Shown here: one piece after another, positions 8,257-15,611 of the stretch | Numbering within the stretch: the stretch's first letter is position 1 | Layout of the letters: every line of letters starts with the position of its first letter | NCBI RefSeq assembly: GCF_024171695.1 | Contig: NZ_JAMTCF010000001.1 | Coordinates: forward strand, 115,061 to 179,060 | DNA from: Actinosynnema pretiosum | GTDB taxonomy: Bacteria; Actinomycetota; Actinomycetes; Mycobacteriales; Pseudonocardiaceae | Length of the DNA stretch: 64,000 nt | Reading direction: 5' to 3' | Translations under genes and position numbers: made by a program | The notes under the pieces: generated by a model | Databases searched by the model: none | What the model saw: only the letters and a program-made list of their open reading frames with translations | Told to the model about the DNA's origin: nothing

Positions 8257-9720
8257 CTACAGCTGGATCGACACCGTCTTCTCCTCCGTGTAGGCCAGCA
8301 GCGCGTCCGGCCCGTGCTCGCGCCCAAGCCCGGACTGCTTGAACCCGCCGAACGGCACCGGGCCGGGTTCGATGCCGCCCCAGGTGTTCACCCACACCGT
8401 GCCCGCCTGGAGCTCCGCCGCGAAGCGGTGGGCCGTTGACAGGTCCTTCGTCCACACCGACGCCGACAGGCCGTAGGTGGTGTCGTTCGCCTGCCTCAGG
8501 ACGTCCTCCTCGTCGGTGTAGCCGAGCAGCGCGGCCACCGGGCCGAAGACCTCCTCGCGGGCGATGCGCATGTCGTTGCGCACGCCCTCGACCAGGGTGG
8601 GCGGCACGAAGTACCCCGTGCGGTCCAGGCGCTCGCCGCCCAGGGTGATCCTCGCGCCTTCCTCCTGCGCCACCGCGAAGTAGCCGGTCACCCGGTCCAG
8701 GTGCGCGCGGAACGCCAGCGGGCCCATGGTCGTGGTCTCGTCGAACGGGTCGCCCGGCGTGAACCGGCCCAGCGCGTCCGACAGGTGCGCGGCGAACTCC
8801 TCGCGGACGCTGTCGTGCACGAAGATCCGCGTCCCCGCCACGCACGCCTGTCCGGTGCCGAGGCAGAAACCGGCTGCCGCGCCCGCTGCCGCCGCCGTCA
8901 GGTCCGCGTCCGGGAGCACGATCACCGGGGACTTGCCGCCCAGCTCCAGGGTGACCCGCTTGAGCGTGTCCGCGCCCACGCGCACGATGCCCTTGCCGAC
9001 CGGGCCCGAGCCGGTGAACGAGACCTTGTCCACCCCAGGGTGCGACACCAGCGCCTGCCCGGTGAGCGCGCCCGTGCCGGTCACCACGTTGACCGCGCCT
9101 GCGGGCAGGTCGGTCGTGGCCAGCAGCTGGGCCAGGCGCAGGGCGCTGAGCGAGCTGTGCTCGGACGGCTTGAGCACCACGGTGTTGCCCGCCGCGAGGG
9201 CCGGTGCGAGCTTCCACGACGTCTGGAGCACCGGACCGTTCCACGCCACGACCGACGCGACCACGCCGATCGGCTGGCGCAGCGTGTACAGCAGCTGGCC
9301 GGGCGCCCCGCCGGGCGCGGTGTGGCCGGTGAGCTTGGTCGGCCAGCCCGCGTAGTGCCGGTACACCTGCACGGCGTGGTCGACCATCATGCGCGCGCCC
9401 ACGACCGGCACGCCCATGTCCAGCGCGTCCAGGGTCGCCAGCTCCTCGCGGTGCCGCTCCACCACGTCGGCGATCTGGAGCAGCACCTTCGCGCGCTGCG
9501 CGGCCGGGGTGGCCGACCAGGTCCCGAACGCGGTCCGCGCGGCGCGGACGGCCCCGTCGACCTCCTCGGGGGTGGCCACGCCCAGGTGGGTGAGGACCTG
9601 CTCGGTCGTGGGATCGGTGGTGGCGAACGTGTCGGGCGAGCGGGGCGCCACCTGGGCGCCGTCGACGAAGAAGCCCTGGACGTCCGCGTCGAGCAGGGCG
9701 GGGCGGGGTCTGGTGGTCAC
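8257..9720 (-). CDS. NAD(P)-dependent aldehyde dehydrogenase
   Basis: About 487 residues from the GTG at 9720, which has AGGAGG seven bases upstream; the open frame continues further but without support. Hallmarks in order: VASVVAWNGPVLQTSWKLAPAL (substrate/NAD region), NTVVLKPSEHSS, SFTGSGPVGKGI (Rossmann Gly motif), the general base Glu in TLELGGKSPV, the catalytic Cys in GTGQACVAGTRI, and EEVFGPV. It oxidises an aldehyde to a carboxylate; the substrate cannot be deduced. The divergent XRE regulator at 9854 shares its promoter region and may control it. Confidence 0.93.
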   Translation of the reverse strand: MTTRPRPALLDADVQGFFVDGAQVAPRSPDTFATTDPTTEQVLTHLGVATPEEVDGAVRAARTAFGTWSATPAAQRAKVLLQIADVVERHREELATLDALDMGVPVVGARMMVDHAVQVYRHYAGWPTKLTGHTAPGGAPGQLLYTLRQPIGVVASVVAWNGPVLQTSWKLAPALAAGNTVVLKPSEHSSLSALRLAQLLATTDLPAGAVNVVTGTGALTGQALVSHPGVDKVSFTGSGPVGKGIVRVGADTLKRVTLELGGKSPVIVLPDADLTAAAAGAAAGFCLGTGQACVAGTRIFVHDSVREEFAAHLSDALGRFTPGDPFDETTTMGPLAFRAHLDRVTGYFAVAQEEGARITLGGERLDRTGYFVPPTLVEGVRNDMRIAREEVFGPVAALLGYTDEEDVLRQANDTTYGLSASVWTKDLSTAHRFAAELQAGTVWVNTWGGIEPGPVPFGGFKQSGLGREHGPDALLAYTEEKTVSIQL

Positions 9721-9853
9721 TGCGGTGCCTCCTGGTGCCGGTCTTGCGGTCACCACCGAGGCTGGTCGCGGTCGCGGCGGAACGGGTTGCCCTGGTTTTC
9801 CTGGGTCTGGCGTGCCCACCCTCGGGGTCGGGGCGCGCGGGGATGAGGGGGGC

Positions 9854-10696
9854 ATGGCCTCCTCACCGTCACTGCAGCTCGCCGACTTCCTGCGCGCCCG
9901 GCGCGGACGGGTGCGGCCGGACGAGCTGGGGCTCGAACCCGGCGGGCGGCGGCGGGTGAGCGGGCTGCGGCGGGAGGAGCTGGCGGTGCTGGCCGGGGTG
10001 AGCACCGACTACTACCAGCGGATCGAGCAGGGGCGCGGGGTCAAGCCGTCCGACGAGGTGCTGGACGCGCTCGCGCGGGCGCTGCGGCTGACCGACGACG
10101 AGCGGCGGCACCTGCACACCCTCGGCCGGGCCGCGCGCAGGCCCGCCGCTCCCCCGCCGCGACCGGTGGAGCGGGTGCCGGAGAGCACCCGGCGGCTGGT
10201 GGAGCTGCTGCCCGCGCCCGCGATGGTGCTCGGGCGGCACCTGGACGTGCTGGCGCACAACGCAGTGGCGAACCTGCTCTTCGGCGGGATGGACGACGTG
10301 CTGCCGGGTGAGCGGAACATGCTGCGGGCGCTGTTCCTGCACCCCGACGCGCGGCGGGTGTGCCCGGACTGGGCCGAGTCGGCGAGCGAGTACCTCGGGA
10401 TGCTGCGCGCGGCGGCGGCCGAGGACCCGGACCACCCCCGCGCTCGGGAGCTCGTCGGGGAGCTGAGCCTGGTCAGCCCGGAGTTCCGGCGGATGTGGGC
10501 GCGGCACGACGTGCGGGAGAAGGTCAAGGGGGCCAAGTCGTTCGCGCGCACGCCGGTGGGACCGGTGCGGTTGGACTGGGACGCGTACCCGCTGCCGGGG
10601 TGCCCCGGTCCGGTGCTGGTGGTGTACACGGCCGAGGCCGGGTCGGTGGACGCCGAGCGGGTGGCGGAGCTGGGGGCGCTGGTGGGCGCGCGGTGA
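9854..10696 (+). CDS. XRE-family regulator with MmyB-like ligand-binding domain
   Basis: 280 residues from the ATG at 9854. Residues about 5-80 are a Cro/CI-type helix-turn-helix: LADFLRARRGRVRPDELGL, VSGLRREELAVLAGVSTDYY, QRIEQGRGVKPSDEVLDALARAL. After a Pro-rich linker, residues about 105-275 form the MmyB-like sensor domain (VELLPAPAMVLGRHLDVLAHN, LFLHPDARRVCPDW, VSPEFRRMWARHDVREK), a PAS-like fold thought to bind lipid-like ligands. This family usually sits divergent to oxidoreductases and regulates them, as here with the aldehyde dehydrogenase (133 bp between the two starts). Confidence 0.9.
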   Translation: MASSPSLQLADFLRARRGRVRPDELGLEPGGRRRVSGLRREELAVLAGVSTDYYQRIEQGRGVKPSDEVLDALARALRLTDDERRHLHTLGRAARRPAAPPPRPVERVPESTRRLVELLPAPAMVLGRHLDVLAHNAVANLLFGGMDDVLPGERNMLRALFLHPDARRVCPDWAESASEYLGMLRAAAAEDPDHPRARELVGELSLVSPEFRRMWARHDVREKVKGAKSFARTPVGPVRLDWDAYPLPGCPGPVLVVYTAEAGSVDAERVAELGALVGAR

Positions 10697-10745
10697 CCGG
10701 CCGGGACGATCCCGGCCGGTCGGGTGGCGCGGTCGGGTGGCGCGG

Positions 10746-11654
10746 TCAGGCCAGGTCGGCCGGGTTGGTGTTGGCGCCGCAGAGGATGACGGCGACGCGC
10801 TCGGTGGAGGCGGGGCGGTAGGCGCCGTCGAGCAGCGCGGCGTAGGCGGTGGCGCCGCCGGGTTCGAGGGCCTGGCGGTACTCGGACCACAGGAGCCTGC
10901 GGGCGTCGGTGATGGACCGGCCGTCGACCAGCAGGGACTCGACGCCGGTGCGGCGGGCCACGTCGAACGCGATGTCCCCCACCCGGCTGGCGCCGAGCGA
11001 GTCGGCGGCGACCCCGGAGACCTGGACGTCCACCGGTTCGCCCGCGGCGAGCGCGGCGTGCAGGGTGGGAGCGGTGTCCGGCTCGACCGCGACCACCTTG
11101 GCCACGCCCTCCAGCGCCGCCGCGATCCCGGCGATCAGCCCGCCGCCGCCGACCGCGACCAGCACGGTGTCCACGCCGCCGGTCTGCTCGAGCAGTTCCA
11201 GCGCCAGGGTGCCCTGACCTGCGCAGACCTCGGGCTGGTCGTAGGCGTGGCAGAGCAGGGCGTTGTGCCGCTCGGCGTAGGCCGTGGCCGCCTCGTAGGC
11301 CTGGGCGTACCGGTCCCCCACCTGCTCGACGGTCGCGCCGAGCGCGCGCAGGCGGTCCACCTTGACCTGCGGCGCGGTGGTCGGCACGAACACCCGCGCG
11401 GTCGCGCCGCACTCGGCCGCCGCGTCGGCCACGGCCAGCCCGGCGTTGCCGCCGGAGGCCGCGACGACCTCGGCGCCGCGCAGGTCGCCCGCCGACAGGA
11501 GGCGGTTGAACGCGCCCCTGGCCTTGAACGAACCGGTGCGCTGGAGGTGCTCCAGCTTGAACCACAGCCCGTCCTGGGGCTGGAACACCGGGGTGCGCCG
11601 CACCCGACCGCCGATCCGCCGTGCGGCGGCGTCGACCTCCGACCTCGTGATCAT
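10746..11654 (-). CDS. PLP-dependent serine/threonine dehydratase family enzyme
   Basis: 302 residues from the ATG at 11654. It has the fold-type II PLP pattern: Schiff-base Lys in GSFKARGA, substrate loop SGGNAGLAVA, phosphate-binding AVGGGGLIAG, and a C-terminal VILCGANTNP. It has no ACT regulatory domain, so it resembles catabolic threonine/serine ammonia-lyases or the related hydroxyaspartate enzymes. The expected product is a 2-oxo acid plus ammonia. It is divergent from a LysR gene, but the two are separated by about 500 bp of 15-bp repeat sequence. Confidence 0.9.
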   Translation of the reverse strand: MITRSEVDAAARRIGGRVRRTPVFQPQDGLWFKLEHLQRTGSFKARGAFNRLLSAGDLRGAEVVAASGGNAGLAVADAAAECGATARVFVPTTAPQVKVDRLRALGATVEQVGDRYAQAYEAATAYAERHNALLCHAYDQPEVCAGQGTLALELLEQTGGVDTVLVAVGGGGLIAGIAAALEGVAKVVAVEPDTAPTLHAALAAGEPVDVQVSGVAADSLGASRVGDIAFDVARRTGVESLLVDGRSITDARRLLWSEYRQALEPGGATAYAALLDGAYRPASTERVAVILCGANTNPADLA

Positions 11655-11939
11655 GGGACAAGTCTGCGCCGAACGGCGCATTAGCGCCAGCGATGGGTGC
11701 TAAGCTGGCAACAGGTGGGCTTATGGCTGGTGGCCTGATCGTGGTTGGTGAGCGCCGGGGTGACGGGCGCTGTTGTGGCGTGCGCTGAGTTGGTTGGTTG
11801 GCGGGTTGGGGCGCGCTGGGGCGGTGGGTGCCGGGCTGGTGCGTGCCTGAGTGGTGGATACGGCGTGGTGGACGCCGGGTGGTGGAGAGCCGGAGTGGTC
11901 AGCGCCGGAACGAGGTGCGCCCGTCGGTGACGGGTGCCG

Positions 11940-12150
11940 AGGTGGGGTGCGCCGGGATTGGTGAGCGCCGGGGCAGTGAGCGCCGAGGTGGGATGCGCCG
12001 TGCGTGACGGACGCCGGGTCGGCGAGTGCCGGGTCAGTGCGGACTGGGTCAGTGCGGACCGGGTCAGTGCGGACCGGGGCGGTGAGCCCCGGGTTGGCGA
12101 GCACTGGGTCAATCAGCGCTGGGTCGATGAGCGTCAGGTCGGGGTGCGCC
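11940..12150. repeat. 15-bp minisatellite immediately upstream of the LysR gene
   Basis: From 12016 to 12150 nine consecutive 15-bp units run without a gap, of the form GGGTCAGTGCGGACC; the third and fourth (12046-12075) are identical. Looser 15-16-bp units (GGGGCAGTGAGCGCC, GAGGTGGGATGCGCC) extend upstream to about 11940, and faint traces continue towards 11720. The last unit ends exactly at the base before the GTG start at 12151. Because the period equals five codons, frames through it read as pentapeptide repeats on both strands, which makes spurious long ORFs. I see no other feature in 11655-11940. Confidence 0.85.
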
Positions 12151-13041
12151 GTGGGTGACGGGCATCGGGTCGACGCGCACCGGTTGGCGCTGTTGGCCGA
12201 GGTCGTGCGCGCCGGGTCGATCGCGGCTGCCGCGACGCGGTTGTCGTTCACCGCGTCGGCGGTGTCCCAGCAGATCGCGGCGCTGGAGCGCGAGCTGGGC
12301 GGCCGGGTGCTGGACCGGCACCCGCGCGGCGTCACGCCGACCCCGCTGGGGGCGGCGATGCTCGGGCACGCGGAGGCGGTCGCGGGTGAGTTGCGGGCGG
12401 CCGGGGAGACGGCTCGCGCGCTGCTGGGCGGTGCGCCGGGGCAGGTGACCATCGGGACGTTCTCCACGGCGGGCACGACGCTGCTGCCGTCGGTGCTGGC
12501 CGCGTTCCGGCGCGACCACCCCGAGGTGGGGCTGCGGCTGCTCGACCTGGAGCCGCCGGACGGGTACGACCTGGTGGTGACCCGTGAGGTGGACCTGCTG
12601 GTCACGCACCGGTACCCCGGTTCGGCGCTGCCGTCCGCGCGAGGGTTGGCGCGGGTGCTGCTGCGGCGCGAGCGGTTCCGGCTGGTGCTGCCGCTCGGGC
12701 ACAGGTTGGTCGGCGGGCGGCCGTCGCTGGGTGAGCTGGCGGGTGAGGAGTGGATCTCCGGGAGTCCGGGGATGCACAACCGGATCTGCCTCGACCACCT
12801 GGCCGACGAGCGCGGCCTCGCGCTGCGGGTGGCGTACGAGACCCGTGACTACCAGGCGGTGCTCGCGCTGGTGGAGGTCGGGCTGGGGGTGGCGTTCGTA
12901 CCCGAGGACGTGGTGGGGCGGGCGCGGGTGGCGGTGCTGGACTGCGCCGACGCCAACCCGGACCGCGAGGTCCACCTCGTGCACCCGGTGCGACCTTCAC
13001 CGCTGGTGGCGGATCTGGTGGGGCGGTTGCGGCGGGTGTGA
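12151..13041 (+). CDS. LysR family transcriptional regulator
   Basis: 296 residues. The winged helix is at residues about 5-65: LALLAEVVRAGSIAAAATRL, TASAVSQQIAALERELGGRVLDR, RGVTPTPLG. The effector-binding domain follows (QVTIGTFSTAGTTLLPSVLAAF to VGLGVAFVPEDVV), of the common periplasmic-binding-protein type. I chose the GTG at 12151 because the frame upstream is only 15-bp repeat; a GTG at 12004 would add a 49-residue repetitive tail. It may regulate the divergent threonine-dehydratase-like gene at 10746. Repeat arrays border it on both sides. Confidence 0.9.
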   Translation: MGDGHRVDAHRLALLAEVVRAGSIAAAATRLSFTASAVSQQIAALERELGGRVLDRHPRGVTPTPLGAAMLGHAEAVAGELRAAGETARALLGGAPGQVTIGTFSTAGTTLLPSVLAAFRRDHPEVGLRLLDLEPPDGYDLVVTREVDLLVTHRYPGSALPSARGLARVLLRRERFRLVLPLGHRLVGGRPSLGELAGEEWISGSPGMHNRICLDHLADERGLALRVAYETRDYQAVLALVEVGLGVAFVPEDVVGRARVAVLDCADANPDREVHLVHPVRPSPLVADLVGRLRRV

Positions 13042-13099
13042 CCTCGGGCTGCTCGCGGGCGAGGGCTGCGCGGGCGACGGGGACGTGGGCGGGGTAGGT

Positions 13100-13340
13100 C
13101 GCGGGAGTGGATGGGCCGGTGCCGGAAGCGGCGGGGCTTGGCGCGGCGGGTGCGGGAAGCGGCCGATCCTGGTGCGGCGGGTGCCTGAAGCGGCGGTACC
13201 GAGAGCGGCGAGCGCCGGAAGCGGTGGTGCCGAGAGCGGTCGGTCTTGGGCATAGCGGGTGCCGAGAGCGGCGGGGCTTGGCGTGACGGGTGCTGGCGTG
13301 ACGGGTGCTGGCGTGACGGGTGCTGGCGTGACGGGCGCGG
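13100..13340. repeat. second 15-bp repeat region, downstream of the LysR gene
   Basis: Three exact copies of GCGTGACGGGTGCTG lie at 13281-13325, followed by a partial fourth (13326-13335). Before them, about 13100-13280 holds degenerate units of similar length such as GTGCCGAGAGCGGCG. The sequence is noncoding in appearance; frames through it give Gly/Ala/Thr pentapeptides. No gene can be supported between 13042 and 13498. Confidence 0.8.
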
Positions 13341-13498
13341 TATCAACGTTCGCAGGGCCTGCGGTGCGACATCCGCGCGTGCTGGACCTGCCGTGTTGTG
13401 TCGGTGGATTCGCGACCGGGTGCGGGGTGGGTGCCCGTCGTGCCTCGCGGCTGGTGGCGGACCTGGTCGGGCGGTTGCTGCGGCGCTCGGCGCAGGGG

Positions 13499-14161
13499 CT
13501 ACCGGGTGGCCTCGGGGTGGACCTCCACCGCGAGTGCGCGGACCCGGCCGCCGGGGCGGTGGTCGAGCAGTGCGTAGTCCCGCCAGGTCGTGCGGTAGTC
13601 GCCCGTCAGCGCGATGGGGGCCTCCCTGCCCCTCGTCGTGCCGGGGCCTGCTCGGTCCGACCAGGCCAGTTCGCCGGTCAGGCGCGTACCCTCGTGCACG
13701 CGGAACGCGTCGGCAGCCGTGGGGCGGGTGCTGGTGGGCGGGCGCCAGTCCAGGTCGTCGTTGCTCAGGAGCAGCACCAGGCCGCTCCAGCCCCGGTTCG
13801 CCGCGGTGAAGCGCTCCACCCTGGCGACGTCCTTGGCGAAGTCGTAGCGGCGGATGTCGTGCGCGCCCTGGTTCGCCAGGTCGAACGGCTCGTCGTCCAC
13901 GACGCCGGTCCAGCGCTTCTTCCAGTACTTGATCTCGACGGCGGTGCGCAGGCCGAGATCGGGGCGGTGCAGGAGGAGGTCGAGGCGCTCCCTCGACGTC
14001 GGAGCGGGGCGGACCTCAAGGCGGACCCGCAGCAGCGGGTCCGCGAGGTGGGCCTGCCAGGCCAGGGCGTGCTGCAGGTCGGCCTCGCTGTGGAACACGG
14101 GGCGCGATCGGGCGAGTCCGGTCAGCAGGTCGTCCAGCGGGATTCCTCCGGCCAAGCGCAC
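13499..14161 (-). CDS. hypothetical protein with PD-(D/E)XK nuclease-like core
   Basis: 220 residues from a GTG at 14161. The N-terminal half has the order expected of a restriction-endonuclease-like fold: a helix with an acidic residue (HSEADLQHALAWQAH), a strand RLDLLLHR with the Asp, then AVEIKYWKKRW with Glu-x-Lys. The C-terminal half (SGLVLLLSNDDLDWRP, DYRTTWRDYALLDH) has no family I recognise. It could be a DNA-targeting enzyme, possibly defence-linked, or a non-catalytic member. It is divergent from the ECF sigma gene (98 bp) and has no obvious partner. Confidence 0.65.
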   Translation of the reverse strand: MRLAGGIPLDDLLTGLARSRPVFHSEADLQHALAWQAHLADPLLRVRLEVRPAPTSRERLDLLLHRPDLGLRTAVEIKYWKKRWTGVVDDEPFDLANQGAHDIRRYDFAKDVARVERFTAANRGWSGLVLLLSNDDLDWRPPTSTRPTAADAFRVHEGTRLTGELAWSDRAGPGTTRGREAPIALTGDYRTTWRDYALLDHRPGGRVRALAVEVHPEATR

Positions 14162-14259
14162 GTCGCCCCCCGTCCGAAGAGGCCCGAGGTTATCGGACTC
14201 GCCTGTGACAGCCCGTCCGCTGCCGGACAGGTACCGGGTGCGGGCTACGAGAGGACGAC

Positions 14260-14817
14260 ATGGGCAGTGGGCGTGGACGGCCGCCGGACGTGGAGCGGGA
14301 GGAGCGGTTCCGGGCCTTGCACCGGGAGTGCTACCCCGATCTGCTGCGGTTCGTCGAGCGGCGGGTTGTGGGTGGGGAGGCCGAGGACGTGGTCGCCTCC
14401 GCGTTCTTGGTGGCCTGGCGGAGGTTGGACGAGGTGCCGTCGGACGCTCGGCCCTGGTTGTTCGGGGTCGCGCGGCGGGCCATGGCCAACCATCGGCGTG
14501 GGGTGCTGCGGCGGCGGGCGCTGGACGTCCGGGTCGCGGTGGTCGGGGAGTCCGGTGGTGAGCAGGTGGACTTCGCGGGTGGGGCGGTGGCGCTGGTCGA
14601 CCTGGAGCGGGCCTGGCGGGGGTTGTCGGCGGCGGACCGGGAGGTGTTGGCGCTGGTGGCGTTCGACGGGTTGAGCGGGGAGCAGGCCGCGGTGGTGCTC
14701 GGGTGCCGTCGCACGACGTTCGCCATGCGGCTCAAGCGGGCGCGCGAGCGGCTCGCCTCCGCCGTCGGGGGCGGCGATCGGGGCTCGGTGAAGGCGAAGG
14801 TGGAGGTGCGCGGGTGA
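14260..14817 (+). CDS. ECF-type RNA polymerase sigma factor
   Basis: 185 residues from the ATG at 14260, with GAGAGGA upstream. Region 2 is FRALHRECYPDLLRFVERRV, GEAEDVVASAFLVAWRRLDEV and WLFGVARRAMANHRRGVLRR. Region 4 is LSAADREVLALVAFDGLSGEQAAVVLGC and TTFAMRLKRARERL. Its stop overlaps the start of the next gene (GTGA), so it is translationally coupled to a membrane protein that probably acts as its partner. Such pairs respond to envelope signals, but the specific stimulus is not visible. Confidence 0.9.
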   Translation: MGSGRGRPPDVEREERFRALHRECYPDLLRFVERRVVGGEAEDVVASAFLVAWRRLDEVPSDARPWLFGVARRAMANHRRGVLRRRALDVRVAVVGESGGEQVDFAGGAVALVDLERAWRGLSAADREVLALVAFDGLSGEQAAVVLGCRRTTFAMRLKRARERLASAVGGGDRGSVKAKVEVRG

Positions 14818-15551
14818 CGGGGTTGCGGCGGTTGGACCCGGCTGCGGGGCGTGAGCCGAGCGGGGAGGAGTGGATCCGGTCCGAGGCCCGGATCGAGCGG
14901 ATCATCGGTGGCGAGGGGGAGGCTGCGGCGGTTCGGGAGCGGCGGTCGGTGCGGCGGCGGATCGGGGTGGTGGTGACTGCGGCGGTCGTGGCGGTGGGGC
15001 TGGTCGTGGTGGGGCTGGTGCCTGGGGCCACCGACGAGGCGTTCGCGCGGTGGACGCCCGATCCGGACGTGCTGCCGGGGGAACTGGCGATGCCGCAGGT
15101 GCTGGCGTGCGCCAAGAGCCTGGGGGCCGAGTTGACCCCGGAGGACGTCGTGCTGGTGGAGCGCCGGGGGATCGCGTCGATCCTGGTGCTGCGCGAGGGC
15201 GGCGGCTACGCCGAGTGCATGGTCGTCGGCGAGCGGGTGTTCAACTGGCAGGGCCTGTACGACCGCGAGCCCGAGGCGCTGACCGGGGCCGAGGCGACGG
15301 TGGAGACGATGAGCTCCAGCGGCGAGGGTGACGAGCAGTACTCGCGGATCGTCGGGCGCGTGGGGCCCGAGGTGCTGGCGGTGGACGTGCGGATGGGCGA
15401 CGGGCGGGTCGTGCGCGCGGGGTCGGCGGGGCAGTGGTGGACCGCCTGGTGGCCGGGGCCCGAGGGTGGCGAGGTCGGTGGGACGACGCTCGTGCTGCAC
15501 ACGGCGAGCGGTGCGACCGAGCACGAGCCCGGTGACCTCTGGCCGGGCTGA
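14814..15551 (+). CDS. membrane protein paired with the ECF sigma factor (CU044_5270-like)
   Basis: 245 residues from the GTG at 14814, which overlaps the sigma-factor stop by four bases. The N-terminal ~50 residues are charged and cytoplasmic (LRRLDPAAGREPSGEEW). A single membrane helix follows (IGVVVTAAVVAVGLVVVGLV), then an extracytoplasmic domain with ACAKSLGAEL and AECMVVGERVFNWQG, where two Cys may form a disulfide. This is the layout of proteins found downstream of ECF genes in actinobacteria. No zinc anti-sigma motif (HxxxCxxC) is present. A role as anti-sigma factor is inferred from context only. Confidence 0.75.
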   Translation: MTGLRRLDPAAGREPSGEEWIRSEARIERIIGGEGEAAAVRERRSVRRRIGVVVTAAVVAVGLVVVGLVPGATDEAFARWTPDPDVLPGELAMPQVLACAKSLGAELTPEDVVLVERRGIASILVLREGGGYAECMVVGERVFNWQGLYDREPEALTGAEATVETMSSSGEGDEQYSRIVGRVGPEVLAVDVRMGDGRVVRAGSAGQWWTAWWPGPEGGEVGGTTLVLHTASGATEHEPGDLWPG

Positions 15552-15564
15552 TCGGCGGGCACGG

Positions 15565-15599
15565 GGCCGCTTTCCCTTGGCGGGCAGGGGAAAGCGGCC
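15565..15599. terminator. terminator between convergent genes
   Basis: GGCCGCTTTCCC (15565-15576) pairs perfectly with GGGAAAGCGGCC (15588-15599) around an 11-base loop. It sits between the stop codons of the sigma-factor partner and the convergent cellulase gene and could serve both. Confidence 0.75.
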
Positions 15600-15611
15600 T
15601 CGGTGCGCGGG

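Noticed and set aside
12004..12150. N-terminal extension of the LysR protein from a GTG at 12004
   Set aside because: It would consist only of pentapeptides generated by the 15-bp repeat; LysR proteins start directly with the winged helix.
12016..12150. Interpretation of the 15-bp array as a CRISPR or as tandem operators
   Set aside because: Units are directly adjacent without spacers and show no dyad symmetry.
11721..12779. Minus-strand frame resembling a pentapeptide-repeat protein
   Set aside because: The pentapeptides come from the 15-bp period and do not follow A(D/N)LxG; the rest is antisense to the LysR gene.
13259..14674. Plus-strand 471-codon frame with VTGAG repeats
   Set aside because: The repeat part is the 13281-13335 minisatellite; the remainder is antisense to the nuclease-like gene and out of frame with the sigma factor.
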